45,330 nucleotides of DNA from Bdellovibrionales bacterium (lineage in GTDB: Bacteria; Bdellovibrionota; Bdellovibrionia; Bdellovibrionales; UBA1609). Every line of letters begins with the position of its first letter. Position 1 is the first letter of the stretch. The stretch spans positions 1 to 45,330 of the forward strand of contig JAHDIR010000021.1 of NCBI GenBank assembly GCA_020630675.1, read 5' to 3'. The notes under the pieces were generated by a model. That model made no database searches and was not told where the DNA came from. It saw only the letters and a program-made list of their open reading frames with translations. The position numbers and the translations under genes were made by a program. Below are positions 1 through 8,284 of the stretch, piece after piece.

Positions 1-836
1 AATACGATAAATATAGCTCCTATCCAAAAGAACATGCTAAAACTTAGCTCCCAAATAAATGAAGAATATAAGCTAGAAAGTACAGGTTCAAAAGCCATGG
101 CCATTCCGGCTTGGTAGCTAGTTACTTTTTTGCTGCCAAAATAAAAAAGTAGGTTTGGCAAAAGTCCAATAACTAGTGAGTAAAGTATTAAATAGCTTCC
201 GGTTTGGAAATTAAGCCAGCTTTTGAAATCGGTATAATCAACGAAAAGCTTTTGATTCAAGATAATTAAAAGAGCTATAAATGCAAAAAAGTCATAGTAA
301 AAAGATAGTCTTAGTGCTTTTACACCTTGTCTTCGTAATCGGCTTGAAAAAAAAATCCATAAAGCCAAGCAGGCACTGGCTGCTAGGGGAAAGATTAAAG
401 AGAGTGTTTGCTGTTGAATCTCCTGAAGGGACCCTCCTGTGATGAGCAAGACTCCAAGAGCTGATAATATTCCAGATATTATTTTTTTGAATCGATGTGT
501 TTTGTCTGTAAAAAAACTTAAGACAGCTAACCAAATCGGGTAGGAAAACATAATAAAAGTGACCGTCCCGGGAGATAACCCTGAATCAATACCCTTAAAT
601 TCAAAGAATTGAAGGCCAGCTCCTACAAAGCCAAAAGTTATCAGTGCAATTAAAGGCTGTTGATTTTTTTTAAAGTTTAGTGGGTTGAATTTAATATTTA
701 ATGGAAATTGAACAAAAAGCCTTACCCCAATATAAGACAGGCAAAAAAAACTAAAAGGAATGCCGCTATCCAGTAGCACCTTGCTTAAGGGGTGAATGAG
801 TCCAAATAGGAGAATTGAAAAGGTAATAGCAATCAT
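1..836 (-). CDS. EamA/DMT-family membrane transporter, 3' end cut off by window edge
   Basis: The reverse strand is open from an ATG at 836 to the left edge with no stop, so at least 278 residues are visible and the C-terminus is missing. The translation is almost entirely hydrophobic, with about nine to ten predicted membrane segments in two halves. Features typical of the drug/metabolite transporter superfamily are visible: an early GLIHPLSK segment, a FGFVGAGLQFFEFKGI segment after the second helix, and a late AMAFEPVLSSLYSSFIWE segment close to the second EamA repeat signature. The family exports or imports small metabolites across the inner membrane; the substrate cannot be read from sequence. 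It lies downstream of the secreted-protein gene on the same strand but is separated from it by a terminator, so it is probably transcribed separately. No strong ribosome binding site is visible (CAGGG about 7 nt upstream). Confidence 0.8.
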   Translation of the reverse strand, partial: MIAITFSILLFGLIHPLSKVLLDSGIPFSFFCLSYIGVRLFVQFPLNIKFNPLNFKKNQQPLIALITFGFVGAGLQFFEFKGIDSGLSPGTVTFIMFSYPIWLAVLSFFTDKTHRFKKIISGILSALGVLLITGGSLQEIQQQTLSLIFPLAASACLALWIFFSSRLRRQGVKALRLSFYYDFFAFIALLIILNQKLFVDYTDFKSWLNFQTGSYLILYSLVIGLLPNLLFYFGSKKVTSYQAGMAMAFEPVLSSLYSSFIWELSFSMFFWIGAIFIV

Positions 837-861
837 TACTGCGCCCTGTGGAGATTGAGTT

Positions 862-908
862 ATATTAAATAAAAATAATGATGAGCCGTCAAATTTGACA
901 GCTCATCA
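862..908 (-). terminator. Rho-independent terminator after the secreted-protein gene
   Basis: An inverted repeat at 879-908 has arms TGATGAGC and GCTCATCA around an inner palindrome GTCAAATTTGAC, with one internal mismatch. On the minus strand it is followed by a T-rich stretch (TTATTTTTATTT). It sits 6 bp past the stop of the minus-strand gene that ends at 915. Confidence 0.75.
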
Positions 909-914
909 TATTTT

Positions 915-2015
915 CTAATAGTGCTTTTTCAGAAGATTTTTTGCTGTTTCTATGGAAAAAGTAGATGAAATATGACTTAAACAAGGATTTATATTTGCTG
1001 ACCAAAGTTGCCCTGCAATCACTTTCAGTGGATTTTGCCATTTAGCCATAATATTAGCATTTAACAGATGGCTTTCTAAATTTTGACTTAAAAGCATTAA
1101 TGTCTCTTCAAGTTGAACTGCAGATACATTTGGACAAGCCGCTTTATTGGGAATCCAATTCGAATAATAAATCAGGGAAGGGTGGTGTAGCAATAGGCTT
1201 GGAATATCAAATGCATAAGCTTCAGGGTATTGATTAGTGAGTTTTTTGATATTGCTAGTGATTGTACTGAGCATCGCATAAGTTGAGCCAAACGTGATAT
1301 CAACACCCACTGATGCCTCAAGTTTTTTATAGTAGACTAAAACCTTTTCTAAGAAAACTTTAAAGTTATTTTCAAGCTTTGGATGGTTTTTAAGCATAGC
1401 ATTTACTACACGAGCGATATAAAGCCCTTTGTAATTAGGTTTTTTAATGTACTCAAAAACGAGATTTGACAAAAGAACCTTGTCATCTTCTTTAAGAGAA
1501 ATGCCGTAAACTTTATTTACATTTACTTTGTATGTTGCTCCAGGCAATGAAATTGATGAAGATTTAAGAACTACTTGTTCGGAGTGAATTAACGGAAAAA
1601 AAGGCAAGTAACCAGCCTTATCTTTGAAGCTAAAGATTTGATTAGCATTAAATTCATGAACTTCCCCCAATTTCGCCAGTGAAAGTTCCATGACTTTCTT
1701 TTCGTCTGTAGTTTCAAATGAGAAGTAGTGCTCGAATGTTTTGCTGTCTAAATCAATCTCAAGTTTTTCTTCCATATTGTCACAACTTTCAGAGAGTGAA
1801 GATATGCTTGATTCCAGATAGGCATACCCTTTTGGTGGATTCCAGTTTCCGGCTCTGTCGATAAAACTACGTGTAACTCCTACTTTTTTTACACTCTTTA
1901 GGCTGATCTCACCATTGCACTCAAGAGTGATTTCTTTGCTGTGAATGCCAATTGCATAGCTATTTGTGCTCAACATTACGCAAATTGCCACAAATACAAT
2001 ATTTAAATATTTCAT
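915..2015 (-). CDS. Secreted protein of unknown function
   Basis: The start is placed at the ATG at 2015 because AGGAG lies 8 nt upstream and because the residues after it form a clean signal peptide (MKYLNIV...), with likely cleavage after NSYA. An upstream in-frame codon at 2048 would add 11 residues ahead of the signal peptide and is less likely. The mature protein of about 345 residues contains several cysteines (positions near the start, mid-protein and C-terminal thirds) and no motif I recognise. It is probably periplasmic or outside the cell. It is divergently transcribed from a LysR regulator across a 119-bp gap, the arrangement in which LysR proteins usually control the neighbouring gene. 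Function unknown. Confidence 0.8.
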   Translation of the reverse strand: MKYLNIVFVAICVMLSTNSYAIGIHSKEITLECNGEISLKSVKKVGVTRSFIDRAGNWNPPKGYAYLESSISSLSESCDNMEEKLEIDLDSKTFEHYFSFETTDEKKVMELSLAKLGEVHEFNANQIFSFKDKAGYLPFFPLIHSEQVVLKSSSISLPGATYKVNVNKVYGISLKEDDKVLLSNLVFEYIKKPNYKGLYIARVVNAMLKNHPKLENNFKVFLEKVLVYYKKLEASVGVDITFGSTYAMLSTITSNIKKLTNQYPEAYAFDIPSLLLHHPSLIYYSNWIPNKAACPNVSAVQLEETLMLLSQNLESHLLNANIMAKWQNPLKVIAGQLWSANINPCLSHISSTFSIETAKNLLKKHY

Positions 2016-2073
2016 TTTAATATCTCCTGTAAAGAGGAAGAGACCCATTCCCCTCCTTTTGAGAAACCATAAA

Positions 2074-2090
2074 CTTTTATTTAAAATAAG
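2074..2090. promoter_or_regulatory. Possible LysR-type operator between divergent genes
   Basis: CTTTTATTTAAAATAAG is an imperfect dyad (six of eight positions pair) and contains a T-N11-A pattern, the general form of LysR binding sites. It lies between the divergent secreted-protein and LysR genes. A TATAAT box follows at 2091-2096 on the plus strand. AT-rich DNA gives such patterns by chance, so this is weak. Confidence 0.3.
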
Positions 2091-2134
2091 TATAATTCAT
2101 TGATTTAATATATCCATTGGTTTAACTAATACCT

Positions 2135-2992
2135 ATGAGCCTGCCATCAAATTATTTAGATGCCTTTCAGGAAATCGCTAAGTCTGGTGGGTTTTCCCAA
2201 GCAACAAAAGTCCTTAATATCTCTCAATCGGCTTTATCCCAGAGAATAAAAAAACTTGAAGAAGAGATTGGGCTCACCCTGTTTGTAAGAACTCCCACCG
2301 GGGTTCTTCTCACCGAGCAAGGTGAAAGGCTACTTCGATATTGCCAAACCAGAGACTCTCTTGAAGAGGAGTTAGTACAAGAACTTAATGCTTCAAATTT
2401 CTTTGATGTGGCGGGAACTTTGAGGATTGGCAGTTACTCCTCTATTTTTAGATCTGTTGTTCTTCCGGCATTGTCACCAATGCTGAAAAAATACCCTAAT
2501 ATTCTTTGTGAATTCACATGTGCGGATATGAAAGATCTGCCAAGAAAGTTGCAAAGAGCTGAAGTTGACTTCATAATTACCGACCAAAAGCTTGACCAAG
2601 CAAATTTAGAGTCTGAAGTTTTAGGTCAGGAAAAATTTGTAGTTATCGAAGGTAAAAATACTGCTAATAGAAATGATATATTTTTAGATAATGATAGCAA
2701 TGATAGAATGACAGCGTCTTTTTTTAAATCTCAGAAGAAAAAGCTTCCTAAATATAGAAGGTCATATTTTGACGACTGCTACGGCATTATAGACGGAGTA
2801 AAAGCTGGGCTTGGTAAAGCTATTATATCTGAGCATCTTGTTTGTGATGATAAATCTTTGCAAATTGCTGCTGGATATAAGCCATTTCAGTTGGATGTAA
2901 TTCTTCACTACTATAAACAGCCTTTTTATTCTAGACTTCATCAAACAGTAGTGCATGCTCTTAAAAGCAAATCAAAAAAATATTTAAGGTGA
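2135..2992 (+). CDS. LysR-family transcriptional regulator
   Basis: A 285-residue protein with the LysR plan: an N-terminal winged helix-turn-helix (about residues 5-65, with GGFSQATKVLNISQSALSQ as the recognition region and LFVRTPTGVLLTEQG as the wing), a linker helix, then a two-lobed effector-binding domain from about residue 95 to the end. It binds DNA in the cytoplasm and responds to a small molecule. The N-terminal sequence resembles the ArgP/IciA group, but the effector cannot be assigned. It is divergent from the secreted-protein gene, its most likely target along with itself. No clear ribosome binding site precedes the ATG. Confidence 0.88.
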   Translation: MSLPSNYLDAFQEIAKSGGFSQATKVLNISQSALSQRIKKLEEEIGLTLFVRTPTGVLLTEQGERLLRYCQTRDSLEEELVQELNASNFFDVAGTLRIGSYSSIFRSVVLPALSPMLKKYPNILCEFTCADMKDLPRKLQRAEVDFIITDQKLDQANLESEVLGQEKFVVIEGKNTANRNDIFLDNDSNDRMTASFFKSQKKKLPKYRRSYFDDCYGIIDGVKAGLGKAIISEHLVCDDKSLQIAAGYKPFQLDVILHYYKQPFYSRLHQTVVHALKSKSKKYLR

Positions 2993-3044
2993 TTTAATTA
3001 AATTTATGATTAAAACTAAGTAAAGAAAAAATTATGAGGCAATA

Positions 3045-4313
3045 TTGAAGACTTTTTTATTTTTTTATACCTGTTTTTTTTTCGCAAAACCTCTTATTGC
3101 ATCAACATCTTATGACCTTGAGTCATATGAAGTGAAGTTGACTCCTTTCTTTGACAAAAAAGAGCTAGAAGTTGATTTAAAAATTACTTTTCAAGTGACT
3201 GAGAGTAATAATAAATTTATTTTTCCTATCGAAGAAGTAACGATAAAATCAGTTGATATAGAATCTCAAAAATTTAATTGGATTATAAAATCAAAGAAAA
3301 TGATTCTTTCTTTAAAAAATCAAATTAAAAAAGGGGAGCGGTTAACGGTAAATATCTTATACACCGGTAAACCTAAGGGGATAGTTTTCTCAAACTCTGT
3401 TGTATTTGCTGATTATGATTCTTGCAAATGGCTCCTTTGTAACGATGACTCGGGTGATAAGTTTTATGCTGATTTTTATATAAAAGCACCCGTTGGATGG
3501 AAGGTCATAGCTAACGGAAAGGAAATAGAATTTAAAAATGGTTTTTATCGGTGGGGTGCTGAGAGGAGCTTTCCGGGATATTTGTTTGGCTTTGTTATAG
3601 GAAAGTTAGAAAAAGAAGAAAGACAAAATTTATCGAAGTCATTTTTTATATTTGGAAATAACTTAAGTCAAAATCAATTGAATAAAATTTTTCAAAAAAC
3701 TTTCAGTGCGACTAAATTTTTTAAGGATAAATCAGGGATAGATTTACCAACGAATACTTACACTCAAGTCATTTTACCAGGATATATCGCCCAAGAAAAG
3801 TCGACCTTTTCGTTATTGGGGTTAAAGTACCTTGATCCCATGTTTTCTGACCCCACAGAAGACTGGTTGATCGTGCATGAGCTTGCACATCAATGGTGGG
3901 GAAATTCAATTATTTGCGCTAATTGGGACCACTTCTGGCTAAACGAGGGGTTAACGACTTTTATGGTGGCGTCTTATAAAAAACATCAATGGGGCGAGAG
4001 TCAATATGAACGAGAAATCAGTCTTGCCAAAAGACGTTATCAAATTGCTATTGATAATAATTTTGACGTTCCTTTAACCTATTCAGGGACTTATCCATCT
4101 TTGAAAATAAAAAGGGCAATTGTTTACAGTAAAGGTTTTTTATTTTTGGAAGCCCTTAAACAGTATATGGGGGATGTTGATTTTTGGGCAGGAATTAAAG
4201 AGTATTCTAATGAATATAAGGATAAAACTGTGACTAGCAAAAATTTTCAAATAAAAATGCAAAAAATGTCTGATAAGAAATTGGAAGGTATTTTTAACGA
4301 TTGGGTTTATTAA
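3045..4313 (+). CDS. M1-family (gluzincin) metallopeptidase, exported
   Basis: Begins with TTG, supported by GAGG five bases upstream and an immediate signal peptide (hydrophobic residues 3-18, cleavage near IAS). The zinc site is intact: HELAH at residues 278-282 and LNEG with Glu301, giving the M1 spacing HExxH-x18-E. The preceding beta-rich region (about 20-200) corresponds to the N-terminal domain of M1 enzymes. The aminopeptidase GAMEN motif is replaced by IAQEK around residue 251, keeping only the glutamate. The protein stops at 422 residues, shortly after the thermolysin-like domain, so it lacks the large C-terminal helical domain of PepN or ERAP enzymes. It is likely a periplasmic or surface peptidase; exact specificity is unclear. 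A five-codon ORF (ATG AGG CAA TAT TGA) overlaps the start. Confidence 0.85.
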   Translation: MKTFLFFYTCFFFAKPLIASTSYDLESYEVKLTPFFDKKELEVDLKITFQVTESNNKFIFPIEEVTIKSVDIESQKFNWIIKSKKMILSLKNQIKKGERLTVNILYTGKPKGIVFSNSVVFADYDSCKWLLCNDDSGDKFYADFYIKAPVGWKVIANGKEIEFKNGFYRWGAERSFPGYLFGFVIGKLEKEERQNLSKSFFIFGNNLSQNQLNKIFQKTFSATKFFKDKSGIDLPTNTYTQVILPGYIAQEKSTFSLLGLKYLDPMFSDPTEDWLIVHELAHQWWGNSIICANWDHFWLNEGLTTFMVASYKKHQWGESQYEREISLAKRRYQIAIDNNFDVPLTYSGTYPSLKIKRAIVYSKGFLFLEALKQYMGDVDFWAGIKEYSNEYKDKTVTSKNFQIKMQKMSDKKLEGIFNDWVY

Positions 4314-4364
4314 TGCTTTTTTGTTTAAGTTTTGCTATTTGTCTAGACAAAAAGGTTAATAGAC

Positions 4365-4760
4365 ATGGAAGATAATGTTGTTTTTTTTGATGGTGTTTGT
4401 AACCTATGTAATACCTCTGTTAGTTTTCTGATTAAAAAAGATAAAAAAAGGGTTTTAAAGTATTCCTCTCTTCAAGGAAATTTTGCAAAAAAAGTTTTGA
4501 GAAAAGATCAAATTGAAAATATGAGTAGTTTAGTGTTTTTGAAACAGGGAATTTTATATACTCAATCTGAGGCTGTGATTCAAATTTTATTAACTCAAAA
4601 AGGGTGGTACCTTTTTTTAGGTCAAGTTTTATCAAAATTCCCACAATTTATTTTAGATGTATTTTATACTTTTATTGCTAAATATAGGTATAAATTTTTT
4701 GGAGTTAAGGATGTTTGCCGGCTACCAAAAAAAGAAGAAACATCGTTATTTATTGATTAG
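4365..4760 (+). CDS. DCC-family (DUF393) thiol-disulfide oxidoreductase-like protein
   Basis: 131 residues with the defining N-terminal motif of the DCC family: VVFFDGVCNLC, Asp9 and the CxxC at Cys12 and Cys15. These are small thioredoxin-like-fold proteins named for the conserved Asp-Cys-Cys. A DxxCxxC site suggests redox or thiol chemistry, but few members have a proven function. The remainder (LKYSSLQG, then SLVFLKQG and SEAVIQIL) also matches the family pattern. It lies 51 bp after the metallopeptidase and 30 bp before the PLP enzyme on the same strand, so all three may be co-transcribed. An AAAGG about 10 nt upstream supports the ATG. Confidence 0.85.
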   Translation: MEDNVVFFDGVCNLCNTSVSFLIKKDKKRVLKYSSLQGNFAKKVLRKDQIENMSSLVFLKQGILYTQSEAVIQILLTQKGWYLFLGQVLSKFPQFILDVFYTFIAKYRYKFFGVKDVCRLPKKEETSLFID

Positions 4761-4790
4761 TTTTTATTTTTTTATGAGAGGTTTAAATAA

Positions 4791-5843
4791 ATGAATAATA
4801 AGTACACTCAATCTTTGCATGGTCACCCGCCAGAAAGTCCTCATCAATATTTTTCTGAAATGAGTGCTTATACACCTGATGAGGAAACAAAGGATCAGTA
4901 CGGTCAAGGAGAGTCTCTTCAGGCCTTTGAGAAAGAGCTATCAACTTTATTTGGCCAAGAAGATTGTATGTTTGTACAAAGTGGTACTACAGCCCAGTTA
5001 ATTGCAATGAGAGTTTGGGCTGATCAAGCAAACAACTCAAAAATAGCCTTTCACTCTTTATGTCATTTACAAATTCATGAGCACTTGTCTTACAACAAGC
5101 TTCATAATCTAGAGGCCGAGCTTATAGGTCAGAAAAATAGGTTGATTACATTAGACGATCTAAAAAACATAAAAAATATTCCTTCAGCGGTTATTTTAGA
5201 GCTGCCACAAAGAGAGATTGGAGGTCAGGTTCCAGAGTGGCAAGACTTATGTGAACAAGTGACTTATCTGAAATCAAAAAAAATTAAAGTTCACTTGGAC
5301 GGAGCTAGAATTTGGGAGTGCACTTCCTATTATGGCAAGAGTTTAAAGGAAATATCTAGTTTATTTGATAGCACTTATATTAGTTTTTACAAAGGAATTG
5401 GAGCTATTACGGGGGCTGCCCTTTTGGGGGCTAAAGGATTTATCGATGAATCACGTATATGGAATAGGAGGCATGGAGCTAATTTATTCACTTTATTTCC
5501 TTATTATCTTTCTGCTCGAAAAAATTTAGAAAAAAGAAAAAACTCTTTTAAGGCTTATTATAACAAAACTTTAGAGATAGCAGAGATAATATCTAAAATT
5601 GGTATTATAGAAATGTTACCAAAAAGGCCACAAGTGAATATGTTTCATTTATTTTTTCCAGGAAATCATTTGGAGTTAAAAGCAAAGGCACAAAAAATCA
5701 GCGAAAATTTAAATATTCAGGTCTTTACTCACTTTAAAGAATGTGAAAAAAAAGGCTTCTGCAAAGTTGAGTGGTATATAGGAGATAGCGCCCTAAAGGT
5801 GCCTAACGCAAAGATTGAAGAAGTTCTGAGGGAGCTGATTTGA
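4791..5843 (+). CDS. Threonine-aldolase-like, PLP-dependent beta-eliminating lyase family protein
   Basis: 350 residues with the fold-type I PLP plan of the threonine aldolase/beta-eliminating lyase family: a YGQGESLQAFEKELSTLFG segment near the start, FVQSGTTAQLIA in the cofactor phosphate region, HLDGARIWE (the Asp that contacts the pyridine nitrogen and the adjacent Arg) and the Schiff-base lysine in SFYKGIGAITGA, Lys201. In typical low-specificity threonine aldolases the lysine motif is SKGLGAPVGS, so this is a diverged member. The expected reaction would be cleavage of a beta-hydroxy amino acid to glycine and an aldehyde, but the true substrate is uncertain. The ATG is preceded by GAGAGG. 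Probably co-transcribed with the DCC protein. Confidence 0.8.
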   Translation: MNNKYTQSLHGHPPESPHQYFSEMSAYTPDEETKDQYGQGESLQAFEKELSTLFGQEDCMFVQSGTTAQLIAMRVWADQANNSKIAFHSLCHLQIHEHLSYNKLHNLEAELIGQKNRLITLDDLKNIKNIPSAVILELPQREIGGQVPEWQDLCEQVTYLKSKKIKVHLDGARIWECTSYYGKSLKEISSLFDSTYISFYKGIGAITGAALLGAKGFIDESRIWNRRHGANLFTLFPYYLSARKNLEKRKNSFKAYYNKTLEIAEIISKIGIIEMLPKRPQVNMFHLFFPGNHLELKAKAQKISENLNIQVFTHFKECEKKGFCKVEWYIGDSALKVPNAKIEEVLRELI

Positions 5844-5898
5844 GCAAAACATTTAAAACTTATTTTTTTCAATAATATTTCATATTATGGACCTTTAA

Positions 5899-6327
5899 AT
5901 GAAAACATTTTCTCTTGAATATTTTTTTGAACCACTTATGGATGACCCAAGTTATTTTACAAAAAAAATGTTTGGTGGTCTTGCTGTTTATTTTGGTGGC
6001 TTAATGGTGGCAGTGATTTCTGAAAGTATAGGTGATCGTGAATGGAAGGGTGTCACATATAGTTATGATATATGGAATGGAGTTCTTTTTTGTACTAGCC
6101 GAGAGCATCATGATTCTTTGAATAGGTCTTTTCCTAGCTTTAAAAGTCATCCTATTTTAGGAAAATGGCTTTATTTACCAATGAGTGAAGTAGATTTTGA
6201 GGCTGAGGTTGTGAAGGTGGTAAAAGCAATCAGTCAATTCGATGAAAGAATTGGTATTGTGCCCGGAACTAAAAAGAAAAAATCAAAAAAGAAAAAAAGA
6301 TTGTCCAAGAAGAAAGTGAAAAAATAA
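5899..6327 (+). CDS. TfoX-N-domain-like small protein with lysine-rich tail
   Basis: 142 residues. The first part contains KKMFGGLAVYFGGLMVAVI, which matches the core of the TfoX/Sxy N-terminal domain (MFGG followed by a short beta hairpin). The rest is unlike the competence regulator Sxy. The last 22 residues are almost all lysine with a few serine and arginine residues, a basic tail that could bind nucleic acid. No catalytic motif is visible and the function is unknown. It follows the PLP enzyme by 55 bp on the same strand and converges on the beta-barrel gene, 28 bp away. Confidence 0.7.
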   Translation: MKTFSLEYFFEPLMDDPSYFTKKMFGGLAVYFGGLMVAVISESIGDREWKGVTYSYDIWNGVLFCTSREHHDSLNRSFPSFKSHPILGKWLYLPMSEVDFEAEVVKVVKAISQFDERIGIVPGTKKKKSKKKKRLSKKKVKK

Positions 6328-6355
6328 TATCTTTATAGAAAAGTATCTTCTTTGT

Positions 6356-6952
6356 TTAAAACGACCAGCCAAAAGCTACCTCTAGGGCTAGCTTTGTATG
6401 AACTCGAACTGTGGTTGTGCCAGATACACCATCAACTTTAATTTCAGCCTCATCATCTTCAAAGGCATGATTATACCCTAAACCAAAAGAAAAATTAAAG
6501 TGATCCCAAAACCATGTATAGCCTGTCATCGCTCCAATATAAGGAGTTGAAAAGCTGAGGTTGGCGTCGGTGCTAGAGTTTTTTAGTTCAACATTAAAAC
6601 TTAAAACTCCGCCATAAAGAGAGGTGTAAAAACTATCGGAAAGAGCGTCATTATAATACCAGTTGGCCTTGAGGTTTCCCCCCGAGGTTTTTATATCAAA
6701 GTCATAAATACCAGACTTAGTTTCAAATTTTCCGACTAAAACGGACCCTCCAAAAGTAAGGTGTTGTGACAGCCTGTACTCATAGCTGATATCTCCAAGA
6801 TTAATAAATAACCCTACGGAGTTGATTTTAAAATTATGGTTGTTAAGTGGATTATCTAAATTTACCTTAGGGTCTGTTGATAACTCTTGACCAAATGACA
6901 GCAAAGGGACAGTTAGAAATAATGTGATAAAAATAGATTTAATTAGTTTCAT
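6356..6952 (-). CDS. Outer-membrane beta-barrel protein
   Basis: 198 residues with a signal peptide (MKLIKSIFITLFLTVPLLSFG, cleavage near FGQ), then alternating hydrophobic/polar strands with many aromatic girdle residues and a C-terminal Phe (AFGWSF) as required for BAM-dependent insertion. The size suggests an eight-stranded barrel such as the OmpW or OmpA-barrel groups, but I cannot assign a family. The ATG lies one base from a 42-bp repeat that contains a TTGTAA-17-TAGAAT promoter on this strand, so the transcript would be leaderless or nearly so; no ribosome binding site is present. Confidence 0.78.
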   Translation of the reverse strand: MKLIKSIFITLFLTVPLLSFGQELSTDPKVNLDNPLNNHNFKINSVGLFINLGDISYEYRLSQHLTFGGSVLVGKFETKSGIYDFDIKTSGGNLKANWYYNDALSDSFYTSLYGGVLSFNVELKNSSTDANLSFSTPYIGAMTGYTWFWDHFNFSFGLGYNHAFEDDEAEIKVDGVSGTTTVRVHTKLALEVAFGWSF

Positions 6953-6953
6953 A

Positions 6954-6995
6954 GTAATATTCTATTAAAGTTGCGATGTTTTTACAAACAAGTTA
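6954..6995. repeat. 42-bp direct repeat, copy 1
   Basis: Identical base for base to 9731-9772. Sequence begins GTAATATTCTATTAAAG and ends ACAAACAAGTTA; the match stops sharply at both ends. It lies between the divergent beta-barrel gene and the small membrane protein gene and holds promoter-like boxes on both strands. Confidence 0.95.
6959..6987 (-). promoter_or_regulatory. Predicted sigma70-like promoter for the beta-barrel gene
   Basis: On the minus strand TTGTAA (6987-6982), a 17-base spacer and TAGAAT (6964-6959). Transcription would begin about 6 nt later, at or next to the ATG at 6952, giving a leaderless mRNA. Confidence 0.5.
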
Positions 6996-6999
6996 TATT
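6971..6999 (+). promoter_or_regulatory. Predicted sigma70-like promoter for the membrane module
   Basis: TTGCGA at 6971-6976, a 17-base spacer and TATATT at 6994-6999; the -10 box straddles the end of the 42-bp repeat. The predicted start leaves a leader of about 50 nt before the TTG at 7056. Confidence 0.5.
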
Positions 7000-7055
7000 G
7001 CCTAACAACAAATTTTCATTTATTAAAAACCAAGTAGAGTTTTTCAGGATTTATT

Positions 7056-7502
7056 TTGAGAGTTACAAATTTAATATTTAATTTATTTGTCAATAATTAT
7101 AAATCCAATTATGCACGTCGGGCAGTTATATTTTTTTTAATTATATATATAGGAATTTCTCAGCTCATATTACCAGCATTTAAAGTAAATGATTTTTTAT
7201 TTTTTTCAAGATGGTCAATGTTTGGCGCCACTAAATATAGAGTTTATGATTTGACATGGGATGGTGGTCAAACCTATTTATTTCGAGACCATAGAGCTGA
7301 ATATATGTCTTTAAATAAAAACCTTCGTATTTTATTTCACAGAGCTAAAAAAAATGATATTGCTTGGCTACGTAAAAACTTATCTGTTTTATATGTTATG
7401 TGTCGATGTAAAAAAATTAATCTAGTTCAATTAGATTCTACTTACAGAGAGCATATTCTCTTAAGAAAGCCAGCAAATACAATACAAACGATAAGCTTAT
7501 GA
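7056..7502 (+). CDS. Small membrane-anchored protein partnered with HTTM-like protein
   Basis: 148 residues, starting at TTG with AGGA six bases upstream. One clear membrane segment (about residues 23-43) is followed by FSRWSMFG and then a soluble part containing YDLTWDGGQTYLFRDH. I recall a similar W-x-MF-x motif just after a membrane helix in small proteins found next to HTTM/vitamin-K-carboxylase-like genes, but that is memory rather than a search. A CRCKK segment lies near the C-terminus. Its stop overlaps the start of the next gene (ATGA), which implies translational coupling and a joint role. Function unknown; the AT-rich, Phe/Ile/Lys-heavy composition resembles the rest of this three-gene module. 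Confidence 0.7.
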   Translation: MRVTNLIFNLFVNNYKSNYARRAVIFFLIIYIGISQLILPAFKVNDFLFFSRWSMFGATKYRVYDLTWDGGQTYLFRDHRAEYMSLNKNLRILFHRAKKNDIAWLRKNLSVLYVMCRCKKINLVQLDSTYREHILLRKPANTIQTISL

Positions 7503-8284
7503 CTAAATTTTTTTTTCAAATCTATCATTTAATATGGCTTGCTTTCTTAAGCTATAATGCTCGTTTTTTTGTAAATCAAAATCACTTTAATATTGAGTTA
7601 ACTATGTTTGCTAAACCTTTTTCCTATTTAGCAAACCCTGAAGTTTTATTTCCATTAGTATTTTTATTAACAGTGTCTTTGACACTATTTAATCTAATTA
7701 GACATAATTTGATAGTTTTTTCTCTCACAACCGTATGCTACTTGCTTTTATTTTCTTTAAAGCACTCCTTTGGTAAAATTGATCACAATATGCAGGGATG
7801 GATGGTTTTATCTGTCTTATTTTGTGGGTTAAATATTAAACAACCATTGAGCAGCTTTAGGAACCTTACAATAATTAGGCTAGGGCAGTGCTTATTGTTG
7901 TCTCATTATTTTTCCTCTGGATTATGGAAGGTTAGGAAAATGTTTAACTCTCCTCCAGATTCGATTTATAATTTAGGCTTAGAACATTTTGCAACAACTA
8001 TTGCTGGTGGCTCTGGAACAAGTTTGTTGATTGAAAATTTTTTTGTTGAAAATGATTGGCTATTAGGATTAGGTTTTATTATTGTTCTAATTTTTCAACT
8101 AACAGCTTTAATTCCTTTTTTTCTTAACAAATGGTACAAGGCTTGGGCTTTCGTGGCAGTTGGGTTTCACATAGTGACAGGTTTTTCATTAGCTATTTGG
8201 TTTAAGCCAACTATAATATCTTTAATTTTTTTACTCTATATAACTGAAGAGTTAATGACACACGAATCAAACAATGTTTCTTAA
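7499..8284 (+). CDS. HTTM-like multi-pass membrane protein
   Basis: 261 residues with about six hydrophobic helices. LSHYFSSGLWKVR around residue 140 and AFVAVGFHIVTGFSLAIWF around 220 match the layout of HTTM (horizontally transferred transmembrane) proteins, relatives of vitamin K-dependent gamma-carboxylase, which carry SGLxK and a histidine-bearing late helix. HTTM members are often found with DCC-family proteins; one occurs 3 kb away but not in this operon. The ATG overlaps the stop of the upstream gene by 4 bp. The stop codon overlaps that of the convergent GT-C-like gene (shared TTAA). Enzymatic activity is unproven. Confidence 0.68.
   Translation: MTKFFFQIYHLIWLAFLSYNARFFVNQNHFNIELTMFAKPFSYLANPEVLFPLVFLLTVSLTLFNLIRHNLIVFSLTTVCYLLLFSLKHSFGKIDHNMQGWMVLSVLFCGLNIKQPLSSFRNLTIIRLGQCLLLSHYFSSGLWKVRKMFNSPPDSIYNLGLEHFATTIAGGSGTSLLIENFFVENDWLLGLGFIIVLIFQLTALIPFFLNKWYKAWAFVAVGFHIVTGFSLAIWFKPTIISLIFLLYITEELMTHESNNVS

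Noticed and set aside
292-534. 80-residue minus-strand open frame
   Set aside because: It is a shadow of the DMT transporter gene, which is open in another frame on the same strand.
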